From Insolitispirillum peregrinum (GTDB lineage: Bacteria; Pseudomonadota; Alphaproteobacteria; Rhodospirillales; Rhodospirillaceae), in the NCBI RefSeq assembly GCF_042665255.1, contig NZ_JBHTCD010000026.1: a stretch of 64,000 nucleotides of DNA; one strand, written 5' to 3'. The position numbers were made by a program, and so were the translations under genes. The notes beneath the pieces were generated by a model. The model had not been told where the DNA came from, did not search any database, and saw only the letters and a program-made list of their open reading frames with translations. Positions within the stretch are counted from its first letter, which is position 1. Each line of letters opens with the position of its first letter. Below are positions 40,750 through 50,405 of the stretch, one piece after another.

Positions 40750-42702
40750 ATGATCTACAGACGGGAAATAGATGGCCTGAGGGCGGTTGCCGTGTTGGCG
40801 GTGATTCTGTTCCATGCGGGCTTCGGGGCCTTCAGGGGGGGCTTTGTCGGCGTCGATGTCTTCTTTGTGATCAGTGGTTATCTGATCACCACCCTCATCG
40901 TCACCGATCTCGACCATGGACGGTTTTCCGTTAGCCGTTTCTATGAACGACGTATCAGACGCATTCTGCCTGCCCTGTGTGTCGTCGTGCTGGCCTGCGT
41001 TCCATTCGCCTGGCTGTGGCTGTTACCCGGGGAGCTGTTGAGCTTCTCCCACAGCCTGATGGCCGTCGCCACCTTTACCGCCAACATCCTGTTCTGGCGG
41101 GAAAGTGGCTATTTCGACACCACCACCGACCTTAAACCCCTGCTGCACACATGGAGTCTGGCGGTCGAAGAACAGTATTATCTGCTCTTCCCGGCCTTGT
41201 TGATCCTGCTGTGGAAAGTGGGGAAACGCCGGGCGATGGTGGTGGCGTTGGGGCTGGTGTTTGTCGCCAGTCTGGCTCTGGCGTACCGGATGGCACAAAG
41301 CCATCCGTCCGCGGCCTTTTACCTGCTGCCAACGCGGGTGTGGGAATTCATCATCGGGGCCTTCTGTGGACTGTGGCTGGCCAGACCGCAACACCACGGC
41401 CTTTCGGGACTCTGGCAGGAGGCCGCTGGCTGGTCCGGCTTGCTCCTGATTCTGTGGGCAGTCGGGACGCTTGATGACTCTCTGCCCTTTCGCGACCTGT
41501 TTGCGCTGGCCGCCCCCCTCGGCACGGCACTGGTGATTGTCTTTGCCACCCCCCGGACCACCGTTGGCAGGCTGCTGGGCAACCGGATCTGCGTCGGTGT
41601 TGGTCTGATCAGTTACAGTGCCTATCTCTGGCACCAGCCGTTGTTTGCCTTCGCCAGACTGCGCACGCTGTCCGAGCCTGCTCCGGCTTTTTTTCTGGCG
41701 CTGATTGCCGCCACCCTTGCCCTTGCCGGTCTCAGCTGGAAATATGTCGAGACTCCTTTCAGAACCGGCGCTGGCGCTGGCCGGAGCAAGGTCTTCATTG
41801 CCGCTTTTGCCGCCTCGGCGGGGATGGTGGCGCTGGGGCTGGCCGGGCATCTGGGCGGCGGCTTCAGCACCCGTTTTCCTCCTGTGGTCGAAGGCCTTGA
41901 AACCCCCGACAAGCAGGCACCAATCCTGTGTCAGACTGCCGGGCGCGACAAACCGTGCCTGCTGGGCAATCAACAGGCCGCACCGAAGACCGTCATGTTG
42001 GGAGATTCCCACAGTGTGATGCTGCGGACCGGTCTGTCCGACGCTCTGGCCTCGTCTGATGCCTCCATCCTGTCGTTTGCCGGGGGCTGGTGTGCGCCAC
42101 TGCTGGATTTCGGGACGAACGCTCCCCTGAAAAATCCGCACTGCCGCACGATCATGTCGAAATCCCTCGCCCTTGTTCTCGAGGACAAGGACATCACCAC
42201 GGTGATTCTGGCCGCAGAGTGGTCGAATTACACACAGGGGCGGCGTCCGGATGACTCCGGCCTTGCCTATTACACAGACCAGCAGTCCACCACCCTCAGC
42301 CTGCAGGAAAATGCGGCAGCGTTCGAGCGGGCGCTCAAGAACACCCTCAGCCAGCTGACCAAAGCCGGAAAGACCGTCTACATCGTTACCTCAGTCCCGG
42401 AGTACACGGTTGTTGTTCCGACCGCTCTGGCCAGACGCTACCTCATGACCGGAACGATTTCCCTCGGCCCGTTCGAGATTGATCAGGCGGCCTACCGGAA
42501 CAGGAACAGGGATGTCGCAGACATCTTTTCCCGCATCAACGACCGTAACGTCCACATCGTTGACAGCTACGTGGTATTCTGTCCCGCCGGGCGCTGCGAG
42601 TACGCCGATGCCTCGGGATCGTACTACATTGACAGCAATCATCTGTCACAAACCGGCAGCAAGAAACTGGCGCGGGCTGTCATACCGGCGCTTGGCCTGT
42701 AA
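40750..42702 (+). CDS. OafA/YrhL-type acyltransferase with SGNH domain
   Basis: 650 residues. The N-terminal half is the acyltransferase-3 membrane domain (about 10 TM helices) opening YRREIDGLRAVAVLAVILFH, with FVGVDVFFVISGYLIT and SLAVEEQYYLLFPALL, the usual catalytic-region motifs. The C-terminal ~270 residues are a periplasmic SGNH hydrolase-like domain with VMLGDSHSVMLRTGL (block I, Gly-Asp-Ser-His) and DSNHLSQTGSKKLA (block V, Asp and His). Such fused proteins O-acetylate surface polysaccharides, lipopolysaccharide or peptidoglycan. A strong terminator precedes it and repeats follow it, so it is monocistronic. Confidence 0.92.
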   Translation: MIYRREIDGLRAVAVLAVILFHAGFGAFRGGFVGVDVFFVISGYLITTLIVTDLDHGRFSVSRFYERRIRRILPALCVVVLACVPFAWLWLLPGELLSFSHSLMAVATFTANILFWRESGYFDTTTDLKPLLHTWSLAVEEQYYLLFPALLILLWKVGKRRAMVVALGLVFVASLALAYRMAQSHPSAAFYLLPTRVWEFIIGAFCGLWLARPQHHGLSGLWQEAAGWSGLLLILWAVGTLDDSLPFRDLFALAAPLGTALVIVFATPRTTVGRLLGNRICVGVGLISYSAYLWHQPLFAFARLRTLSEPAPAFFLALIAATLALAGLSWKYVETPFRTGAGAGRSKVFIAAFAASAGMVALGLAGHLGGGFSTRFPPVVEGLETPDKQAPILCQTAGRDKPCLLGNQQAAPKTVMLGDSHSVMLRTGLSDALASSDASILSFAGGWCAPLLDFGTNAPLKNPHCRTIMSKSLALVLEDKDITTVILAAEWSNYTQGRRPDDSGLAYYTDQQSTTLSLQENAAAFERALKNTLSQLTKAGKTVYIVTSVPEYTVVVPTALARRYLMTGTISLGPFEIDQAAYRNRNRDVADIFSRINDRNVHIVDSYVVFCPAGRCEYADASGSYYIDSNHLSQTGSKKLARAVIPALGL

Positions 42703-42741
42703 GGCGGCCCCAACCCATGAGGCCATGACGAAACAGGCGTC

Positions 42742-42777
42742 GGAGCAGCGTGCGTTAAATCGAACGCACGCTGCTCC
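42742..42777. repeat. perfect 15-bp-stem hairpin (GGAGCAGCGTGCGTT)
   Basis: GGAGCAGCGTGCGTT, loop AAATCG, AACGCACGCTGCTCC. Part of it (CAGCGTGCGTTAAA) recurs at 51628. It lies between convergent stops (acyltransferase and RTX protein), so it may also end transcription. Confidence 0.8.
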
Positions 42778-42790
42778 AACATTTTGTTCT

Positions 42791-42838
42791 GTCGCATTGT
42801 TTATGCGAAAACCGGTTCCCACTTTTCGCACAATGCTC
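42791..42838 (-). repeat. dispersed palindrome, GTGGGAACCGGTTTT family
   Basis: GTCGCATTGTTTATGCGAAA, ACCGGTTCCCACTTTTCGCA, CAATGCTC; an inverted-orientation copy of the 23411-23460 element with most positions identical. Confidence 0.85.
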
Positions 42839-42886
42839 TGGCCGCAGTGATGCGGCAGCGCCTGCTTTTACCGTTCTTCCCACCCG

Positions 42887-45800
42887 TTACAGGGCGTTCT
42901 CGTTGGTAAAGTTGCTGGCCGAAATCTGGCTCAGGTCGGTGTTGTCCAGAACGGCAATCTGATAGCTGTTGGCAATCGAGGCACTACCAAGGTCATCGCT
43001 ATACCAGACCGTGCTGTCTCCGCTGCCGCTGTCATAGGCCACGTAAATCCCGGCCCCGCTGCCAACGTTCAGCGCGGTTGATGACAGGGCCGTCGTTCCT
43101 TCACCATAATGCAGTCCGCTGGCGGTGCTGGCATCATCCCACACATCAAAGATGGTGTTGGAATTGTTGATGTACGACAGGGCAATGGTGTCATCACTGC
43201 CCCAGTCGGTGATCAGGTCGGTCCCGGCCCCCTTGGCCTCACTGAGAGAGGCATAAGTGGTGTAGCCAAAGATATCGGCCCCACCGCCGCCGGTCAGGGT
43301 GTCAGAGCCGAAATAGCCGTCCATGAAATCACTGCCGCTGCTGCCGATGAAGGTATCACCCGCGCTGCTGCCGGTGATCATTTCAACATCACCGACACTG
43401 ACCGAGGCCCCGGTCGTGCCGTTCTGGGTGATCGTGGCGGTGGCAGTATCGGTGTAGGTAACGGTCAGGGCAGAATTGATGTCCTGGAAGGTGATCTCGT
43501 CGTTGGTTCCGGCCCCGCCATCAAAGGTGATGCTCTGATTGGCGATCAGGTCCGACTTGATCCGCAGCTGGTCATCTCCGGCTCCACCAGACACCAGATC
43601 ATCGCCAGCCCACAGCGAGAAGGTATCGTCATAGCTGCTGCCAGTGATGGTATCAGCGGAGTCAGAACCGCTTCCATCGGTGATCGAGGTGCTGAACAGC
43701 GAGCTGTTGCCGAGATCAAAGGTGATGTCCGACAGATCGAGCGTCCCGGTTCCGGTCATCTCCCACACCACGCTGCCGGTATAGATGGTGCCAACGGTCG
43801 ACAACTGATTGGCCAGATCCCAGGTGGTCTGCACCGATGTCACATAATCGGCCAGAACCATGCCTTCCATGTTGGTGATGGTCACCCCGGTCAGGTCCTG
43901 CCCGATCAGGTTGACATGCAGGATATCCGTCCCGCTGCCACCGTCCAGACTGGCAAAGGACAGCGAGGTCAGCGGGCTGGTATACAGAGCGTCATCACCA
44001 TTCCCGAGGTAGATCGTGGCACTGCTGTGGATGGCATTCAGGTACAGCATGTCGTTGCCATCACTGGCATCCCACACCAGCGTCTGGTCGTCATGAATGA
44101 CCGCCATGTCATCGGCAGCAGAGGTATCGTTATCCCGCAGGATATAGGTACCATCGGCGGTGACATAGGTTTTAACGGTCGAAGTATTGGTAAAGTCAAC
44201 AATGTAGATGGCGTTGGTGGTCAGCGAGTCATAGGACAGGATCAGGTCCGTGCCATCAATGGCCATCCGGTACAGGGTCGCGTCAGACTGCTGCACATCA
44301 ATAACATTGGTACCCTCGGTATCACTGATCCAGTCAGAGCCGAACGGCGCAGAGCCATAGACATAAACGTCATCCCCGGTCCCGCCATACAGGAAATCGT
44401 CTCCGCCATCACCACGGATGGTGTTGTTACCGGCATTGCCGTAAACGGTATCGTCCCCGGCCCCGCCGAACAGCAGGTCATTGCCGGTATCGTCAGCATC
44501 ATTGACCGACAGACCGGCATAGATCACGTCCCGGTAGGCCGACCCATGGATGGTATCGGTCCCCTCTGCCCCATAGATGGTTTGCGTGACGCTGTCATTG
44601 GTGTTCCGGCCCAGCATCAGCTCGCCGTCTTCGGTGCCAAACCAGACAGAATCCGCGCTGGAGAATACGCTGATAGTGCTGCCATCGGGCATCAGGATCA
44701 GGCTGGGCGCTTTGTGCCCAAAGGCGGTGTTGAGAACGGTGTTGTCCCAGGTCAGCGTTTCCGTGCCGTCATAGGTAAAGACCAGATCGCCCCTGCTGTC
44801 ATAGCCCATGCCGAGCGTTTTCGCACTGTCCAGCGAACGGAGGTCAATCACGTCGCTGCCAGACACATCGGCAATGGTGTCATCGCCATCCCCCGACCAG
44901 ACATAGGTATCGTCACCATTGCCACCCAGCAGGGCATCATTGCCTGCCCCGTCACGCAGGACGTTGTTGCCATAATTGCCATGCAACTCGTCATTGCCAG
45001 CCCCACCGATCAGGGTGTCGTTGCCGGTATCCGAGCTGTCATTGTCGCTGCCCCCGGCATAGAGGGTGTCATCGCCTGCGCTGCCCAGCATGATATCAAC
45101 GCCAGCGTGACCATACAGCTCGTCACCGGTATAGCTGGCCACGACGATCTCGTCACCGTCGCCCCCGTTGCCACGCTCCACCAGTCCATAGGTGGTGCCG
45201 TCCTGCATCTTCAGGGTTTCAACCGAGCTGTCACCGGCAATCAGTTCCAGCGTGCCGCTGTTGCCCGCCGTCAGCAGGATGTTGCCATCCGCGTTCCGCT
45301 CGATGGTGATCGTGGTACCGGCCGAGATGTTTTCCAGCGACAGCAGATCATTCCCCGACTGTTCGTCGATGGTGTCCGTGCCGCTGCCACTCCAGAAATA
45401 GGTGTCGTCGCCGCCGGTATCCTGAATGCTGTTATCGCCGGAATCATCGGTAACCTGATCGTCTCCGCTGCCCAGAATCAGGTTCTCGATACTGCTCAGG
45501 GTATCTGTCCCACCGTATCCACCCGTCACGGTCCCGCTGACGAGGTTGACGGTCAGATCACCGGTCGCACCGGCATAGCTGGCGGTGTCACTGCCCGCGC
45601 CGCCATCAAGAACGTTATCTCCGGCACCGCCCTTCAGGGTGTCGTCGCCGTCCCGCCCTTTCAGGGTATTGTCGTTGCTGTCCCCGGTCAGGCTATCGTT
45701 GCCATCGCTGCCCCAGACATGTTCGATACCATAAAGGGTGTCGCTGCCAACGTCGGTCCCACTGACGAACCCGGCAGAGGCCCCGTTCAAGGTGACGGTA

Positions 45801-48800
45801 ACGCCGGAGCCGATGAGCCTGAGATCAAGAACGTCATCGCTGCCTGCATCGGCTGTGCTGTCTCCGCCATAATAGACGTCATGACTGCTGCTGCCCGATG
45901 CTGCGACAAAGGTGTCGTCACCCGCCCCACCAGACAGCGTATCACTGCCACCATTGCCATACAGGGTGTCGTCGCCCTCATCACCGAACAGCTCGTCGCT
46001 TGCCATTCCGCCATAGAGGGTATCGTTCCCGGCGCCGCCGTGCAGATTGTCCTCGTCGGCCCCGATGTTGGTGACACTGCCACCGTAGATCTCATCATCA
46101 CCGCTGCCGCCAAAGATGACGTCTTCATCCAGGCCACCATAAATCGTCTGACCACCGGCATAGCCAACGATGACATCCATCCCGCTGGTCCCGCTGACGG
46201 TGGCCGTATTCTGTTCGATCAGCGTCATCACATAACCGGTCGGGTCTTTCAGGGTATCAACCCCTGCCCCGGCCAGAATGGTCAGATTGGCCACGCCATC
46301 ATCATATTCGACAATCAGGTTCCCGGCAGCGTCGTGGTACAGCCGGGTATTGACGTCCTCGTCAAGATCAGCCAGCGACAGGGTATCCGACCCCGATCCG
46401 TCGCTGATGGTGTCATTGCCCGTTCCCTGCCAGATGTAGGTATCGTCCCCGGCTCCCCCCATCAGGACATCATTACCGCTACCATCCTTGAAGGTATCGG
46501 CCAGCGCGGACCCGATGATGGTCTCAAAATTCCTGACCAGATCGGTGTTGCCGAACTGGTCGGTAACGGTGGCATATCCCGTCCCGCTCAGCGCAGAAAG
46601 GTTTACCGAGATACCCTGGGTGCCGGTCTCGCTGTACGACAGGACATCATTGCCCGATCCGCCATCCAGGGTGTCGTTTCCAGCCCCGCCATACAGCGTG
46701 TCATCGCCCGTCCCGCCATCCAGCTCGTTGTTTCCGGCGCTACCATAGAGAATGTCGTTCCCGGCACCGCCCTCCATGTCATCGTCAGCCGTTGACTCTG
46801 CGCCACTGCGGGTCGAGGCCGCATACAGCACATCATCGCCGCTGCCCCCAAAAATGATATCCTTGCCAGCCAGCCCGTACAGGGTCTGTCCGGTATGGTA
46901 CCCGACAATCAGGTCGTCACCGGTAGTCCCGCTGACCGTGGTATCGGTATTTTCGATCAGGGTCAGCGTCTCGCCGTCAGGGATGATCACCAGTTCGATG
47001 CTGCTACCCGCCTGAATGGTCAGGGAGCTGCTGGCACTGGAGGTCACCACAAGATTGCCGCTGCTGTCATGCTGGATCGAGCCGACCTGCGCACTGTCCA
47101 GCAGGCCCAGCGACAACACGTCGGCAGTGCCACCCGTATCAATCACCGTATCGTTGCCCAGGGCGATCCAGGTATAGGTATCGCTGCCCAACCCTCCCTG
47201 AAAGACCTGACTGTCAGCCCCATCCCTGAAGCTGTCAGCCAGGGATGATCCGATGATCGTCTCGAAATTCTTCACCTGATCCGAATTGCCGAACTGGTCG
47301 GTGACCGTTGCGTATCCGGCTCCGTTCACCGAGCCGAGATCAACAAAGATGCCTTGCGTGCCAGTGACGCTGTACGACAGGGTATCGCTGCCATCGCCGC
47401 CATCAAGCACGTNNNNNNNNNNNNNNNNNNNNNNNNNNNNNNNNNNNNNNNNNNNNNNNNNNNNNNNNNNNNNNNNNNNNNNNNNNNNNNNNNNNNNNNN
47501 NNNNNNNNNNNTGCCGCTGCTGTCATGGGACAACGACGAAATCAGGTCGCCATCAAGCAGGTCCAGTGACAGCACATCGGTGGTGCCGCCGGTATCGGTC
47601 ACCGTGTCGGTGCCCAGGCCGCTCCACACATAGGTATCGCTGCCCAGCCCGCCCTGCAGGACCTGATTCCCCGCCCCGTCGGTAAAGCTGTCAGCCAGGG
47701 ATGATCCGATGATCGTCTCGAAATTCTTCACCCGGTCGGTATTGCCGAACTGGTCGGTGACCGTTGCGTATCCGGCTCCGTTCACCGAGCCGAGATCAAC
47801 CGAGACCCCCTGGGTGCCGGTGGCGCTGTACGACAGGGTGTCATTGCCATCCCCGCCATCGAGCACATCATTGCCCGCCCCCCCGTCCAGCACATCGTTT
47901 CCGGTACCGCCTTCGAGGGTATCATTACCCGCCCCGCCGCTCAGACTGTTGGCATCACTGTTGCCAATGATGGTGTCATTGCCTGAACCGCCAACCACAT
48001 GCTCGATGCCATACAGCCGGTCAACACCGATATCGGTTCCACTGGCAACACCATAGGCCGTCTGCAGCCCGCTGGCCCCTTGCAGCTTGACCGAAATGCT
48101 GTTGGTCGCACTGCTATAAATCAACAGGTCGTTGCTGCCGGTATCGGTTCCGTCGGCCTCGCCGCCATAATAGACGTCGTTGCCTTCCCCCGAACCACCA
48201 ACCAGCGTATCGTCCCCGGCACCGCCGATCAGGGTGTCATTGCCAGCATTGCTCTGCAGGCGGTCGTTGCCCCCACCGCCGTCAATGGTGTCATTCCCCG
48301 AGCCGGTGGTGATGGTGTTAGCGCTGCTGTCGCCAACGATGGAATAGTTCGCGCTGGATGATGCCACCGAATAGGGCGTCGTCCCCGTCACCGTCTCGTT
48401 GACAACCGTCGTGGACGAAGAGGTCGTCGACCCCAACGCGGTGTGTCCCGACAGACTGTTGTCGGTCGTCCCGCTGATGATCGCCTGGATCACCGACGTC
48501 AACAACGACCCGGTGCCACCAGAGGTCACCGTGATGGTCCCGCTGCCGCCAGTTACGGTGGCCACCGTCTGCAAAGCTGAACTGGTCAGGGTCTCGGTCA
48601 CGGTCACGGTTTGCGACAGGGTGACCTTTACCGTCTCGCTCGTCGGACTGTTGTCATTGGCCTGCGTGGACGTACTGTTTTCCGACGGGCTGTTGTGGCT
48701 GTCTTGCTGCGAGTTGTCCGGTGTGCTGTTCAGCGGCGTGGAATTGTACTGACTGCTTGACGGCGCGGTGCTGTCAATGAACGGGGACACCGAGCCGTGC

Positions 48801-49705
48801 GACGGCAGCAGGCTGAAGGATTCGCCGAACAGGGTGTGGAAATCCTGCGCCGACAGGGTAAAGGCGATGCTCTGGCCGCTGCCAAAGCTCAAGCCGTTCA
48901 TCGGAATGTTCAGCGCCATCACCTGCCCGTTGGGCAACATGACGTTGATTTCACCAACGGTACCACTGGGGTCGGGGATCAGGATCACCCGCAGGTCGGA
49001 CTGGTCATCGGCATTGACGCCAACGGAGCCCGACGTCCCGCGAATCCCGATGGTTGCCACCGGGGTACTGACCGTCATCGCATCCGGGCCAGCCTTGGCA
49101 ACCTGCCCCGACACAAACGAAAAGGTCCCCGACAACAGCGAGAATTTCGAACTGCCATCCCCGCCCGCCGGATCATAAATCATCTCGTCGAGGACCATTT
49201 TCGCCTTGGCTCCCAGCGAAAATTCGGTGCCATCGACAAAGGTGATCCCCACGCCGCCATCATCACTGCTGACCAGCAGATCGCCTTCAAAGACCGGGTC
49301 TCCGGCCTTCAGGGTCGCGGTGGTGCCATCGGCATGCTGGACGGTTACGATTCCCTTGACCTGCTGCACGGTCCCGATCGGGGGGGATGCCTGTGCCAGC
49401 TGGGGTGCGCCATCGGCAGCCACCTGCGCCGGTGCCAACGGACCGGCCAGCCGGGTCGCCAGTGCCCCGGACAGTTCGCCATGACCATCCGCCGCCGTCA
49501 GCGATGGAGCCGGGTCCATCGAGAAAAAGCCGCGAACCACATACTGGTGTCCGTCAGGCGCAGAAATGACAAGGTCTGCCCCCGCCCGGCTGTATGACCC
49601 CTCGGTCATCACATCCAGAGACGGCAGAACCGCCTTGCCGTCATGCAGACCGATCACTGATCCGGTCTGCCCCACGCCCGCCATCGCCCCAGTGCCAAGA
49701 GACAT
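42887..49705 (-). CDS. giant FecR-domain, RTX-repeat secreted protein (with assembly gap)
   Basis: About 2272 residues as assembled, from the ATG at 49705 (AGAGGG upstream). Residues ~107-235 are a FecR domain (GTVQQVKGIVTVQHADGTTA; TPVATIGIRGTSGSVG). Residues ~308-360 are a Ser/Thr/Asn linker. From ~465 to ~2230 there are calcium-binding RTX nonapeptides (GGxGxDxLx) in at least three long near-identical modules with the core TGTQGxSVDLGSVNGAGYAT and FETIIGSSLADSF. The C-terminal ~60 residues lack cysteines and resemble a type I secretion signal. No signal peptide is present. No secretion genes are in the window. Ns at 47413-47511 lie within a module. Likely an adhesin or surface-layer protein; inferred. 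Confidence 0.9.
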   Translation of the reverse strand: MSLGTGAMAGVGQTGSVIGLHDGKAVLPSLDVMTEGSYSRAGADLVISAPDGHQYVVRGFFSMDPAPSLTAADGHGELSGALATRLAGPLAPAQVAADGAPQLAQASPPIGTVQQVKGIVTVQHADGTTATLKAGDPVFEGDLLVSSDDGGVGITFVDGTEFSLGAKAKMVLDEMIYDPAGGDGSSKFSLLSGTFSFVSGQVAKAGPDAMTVSTPVATIGIRGTSGSVGVNADDQSDLRVILIPDPSGTVGEINVMLPNGQVMALNIPMNGLSFGSGQSIAFTLSAQDFHTLFGESFSLLPSHGSVSPFIDSTAPSSSQYNSTPLNSTPDNSQQDSHNSPSENSTSTQANDNSPTSETVKVTLSQTVTVTETLTSSALQTVATVTGGSGTITVTSGGTGSLLTSVIQAIISGTTDNSLSGHTALGSTTSSSTTVVNETVTGTTPYSVASSSANYSIVGDSSANTITTGSGNDTIDGGGGNDRLQSNAGNDTLIGGAGDDTLVGGSGEGNDVYYGGEADGTDTGSNDLLIYSSATNSISVKLQGASGLQTAYGVASGTDIGVDRLYGIEHVVGGSGNDTIIGNSDANSLSGGAGNDTLEGGTGNDVLDGGAGNDVLDGGDGNDTLSYSATGTQGVSVDLGSVNGAGYATVTDQFGNTDRVKNFETIIGSSLADSFTDGAGNQVLQGGLGSDTYVWSGLGTDTVTDTGGTTDVLSLDLLDGDLISSLSHDSSGXXXXXXXXXXXXXXXXXXXXXXXXXXXXXXXXXXVLDGGDGSDTLSYSVTGTQGIFVDLGSVNGAGYATVTDQFGNSDQVKNFETIIGSSLADSFRDGADSQVFQGGLGSDTYTWIALGNDTVIDTGGTADVLSLGLLDSAQVGSIQHDSSGNLVVTSSASSSLTIQAGSSIELVIIPDGETLTLIENTDTTVSGTTGDDLIVGYHTGQTLYGLAGKDIIFGGSGDDVLYAASTRSGAESTADDDMEGGAGNDILYGSAGNNELDGGTGDDTLYGGAGNDTLDGGSGNDVLSYSETGTQGISVNLSALSGTGYATVTDQFGNTDLVRNFETIIGSALADTFKDGSGNDVLMGGAGDDTYIWQGTGNDTISDGSGSDTLSLADLDEDVNTRLYHDAAGNLIVEYDDGVANLTILAGAGVDTLKDPTGYVMTLIEQNTATVSGTSGMDVIVGYAGGQTIYGGLDEDVIFGGSGDDEIYGGSVTNIGADEDNLHGGAGNDTLYGGMASDELFGDEGDDTLYGNGGSDTLSGGAGDDTFVAASGSSSHDVYYGGDSTADAGSDDVLDLRLIGSGVTVTLNGASAGFVSGTDVGSDTLYGIEHVWGSDGNDSLTGDSNDNTLKGRDGDDTLKGGAGDNVLDGGAGSDTASYAGATGDLTVNLVSGTVTGGYGGTDTLSSIENLILGSGDDQVTDDSGDNSIQDTGGDDTYFWSGSGTDTIDEQSGNDLLSLENISAGTTITIERNADGNILLTAGNSGTLELIAGDSSVETLKMQDGTTYGLVERGNGGDGDEIVVASYTGDELYGHAGVDIMLGSAGDDTLYAGGSDNDSSDTGNDTLIGGAGNDELHGNYGNNVLRDGAGNDALLGGNGDDTYVWSGDGDDTIADVSGSDVIDLRSLDSAKTLGMGYDSRGDLVFTYDGTETLTWDNTVLNTAFGHKAPSLILMPDGSTISVFSSADSVWFGTEDGELMLGRNTNDSVTQTIYGAEGTDTIHGSAYRDVIYAGLSVNDADDTGNDLLFGGAGDDTVYGNAGNNTIRGDGGDDFLYGGTGDDVYVYGSAPFGSDWISDTEGTNVIDVQQSDATLYRMAIDGTDLILSYDSLTTNAIYIVDFTNTSTVKTYVTADGTYILRDNDTSAADDMAVIHDDQTLVWDASDGNDMLYLNAIHSSATIYLGNGDDALYTSPLTSLSFASLDGGSGTDILHVNLIGQDLTGVTITNMEGMVLADYVTSVQTTWDLANQLSTVGTIYTGSVVWEMTGTGTLDLSDITFDLGNSSLFSTSITDGSGSDSADTITGSSYDDTFSLWAGDDLVSGGAGDDQLRIKSDLIANQSITFDGGAGTNDEITFQDINSALTVTYTDTATATITQNGTTGASVSVGDVEMITGSSAGDTFIGSSGSDFMDGYFGSDTLTGGGGADIFGYTTYASLSEAKGAGTDLITDWGSDDTIALSYINNSNTIFDVWDDASTASGLHYGEGTTALSSTALNVGSGAGIYVAYDSGSGDSTVWYSDDLGSASIANSYQIAVLDNTDLSQISASNFTNENAL
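47413..47511. other. assembly gap (99 N) inside the RTX modules
   Basis: A run of unresolved bases between two near-identical repeat modules. Its length is almost certainly a placeholder; see findings. Confidence 0.98.
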
Positions 49706-49847
49706 CGTACCCTCTGCAGCTTGATCTGTTTCAGGGAAAGCCTTCCCCACCACACGGGCTCGTCAGCCTTTCCAGCAGCGCACGTGTGCAAATACTTCTA
49801 TCGAAGGGCGAGGGTTCCCTCAATGACGAGAATCACAAAAGGGCTTT

Positions 49848-50183
49848 TCAGCCATGATGATGACAAACGCGCAACACTTCCAGCAAGGGCGGCAAGGCCG
49901 GACAGTCTTGCGCGCAGACCGACATCTGCCACACCAGATCCGAGGTCAGGTCCACCAGCGCCGGGTAATCACCAGCCCCCAGAGCCTGCTGAAAGGGCGC
50001 CATGGCCGGAACAAGGCAGCAGGGGCTCCCCTGGTACCCTCCGCCGTGTACCGTGGTTTTGTGCAGCAGGTGCTTGAGGTAGGCTGCGGTAAAATCGCAC
50101 ACCTGCCCCGGTTCCTGTGCGTCTTGTCGGGGCGCAGGATGCGGACGGTCATGGTCGTAGAGAGGGCAATGTCCGGATACCAT
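49848..50183 (-). CDS. possible small cysteine- and histidine-rich hypothetical protein
   Basis: If real, about 111 residues from an ATG at 50183. It opens VSGHCPLYDHDRPHPAPRQD and continues DFTAAYLKHLLHKTTVH, PCCLVPAMAPFQQALGAGDY, SDLVWQMSVCAQDCPALPPL. A plausible helical domain with several cysteines, not recognised. The opposite strand is also open here, so coding on this strand is not certain. If not a gene, the 700 bases between the RTX gene and the Bcr/CflA gene hold nothing else I can identify. Confidence 0.4.
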   Translation of the reverse strand: MVSGHCPLYDHDRPHPAPRQDAQEPGQVCDFTAAYLKHLLHKTTVHGGGYQGSPCCLVPAMAPFQQALGAGDYPALVDLTSDLVWQMSVCAQDCPALPPLLEVLRVCHHHG

Positions 50184-50405
50184 CAGTTTTTCCCCCAAAC
50201 CCCTCAGCACCCAACGCCATCATCGCAGATTTTCTCCTGCCAGAACCAGCAGAAAGCCCTGGCTGTGGATGATACAAAAGGCCTGTCCCCCGGATCAGGG
50301 GGCTGGTCAGGACTCCGGGAACCCCCTATGTAAAGCTCATCTGTACCACAGAGTACGCTTTTCCCGGCCCGCCCGGCCCCATGTCACTCAGCAAGGTTCC
50401 CTTCG

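Noticed and set aside
43109..46795. A 1228-codon open frame on the strand opposite the RTX gene.
   Set aside because: It mirrors the codon structure of the repeated RTX gene, has the composition of a shadow (long Ile/Val/Gly/Ala runs), no ribosome-binding site and no domain. The RTX reading has clear motifs.
49854..50333. Plus-strand open frame of 159 codons opposite the possible small Cys-rich gene.
   Set aside because: Gln/Arg/His-rich with no recognisable fold and no ribosome-binding site; the minus-strand reading is the better of two weak options.
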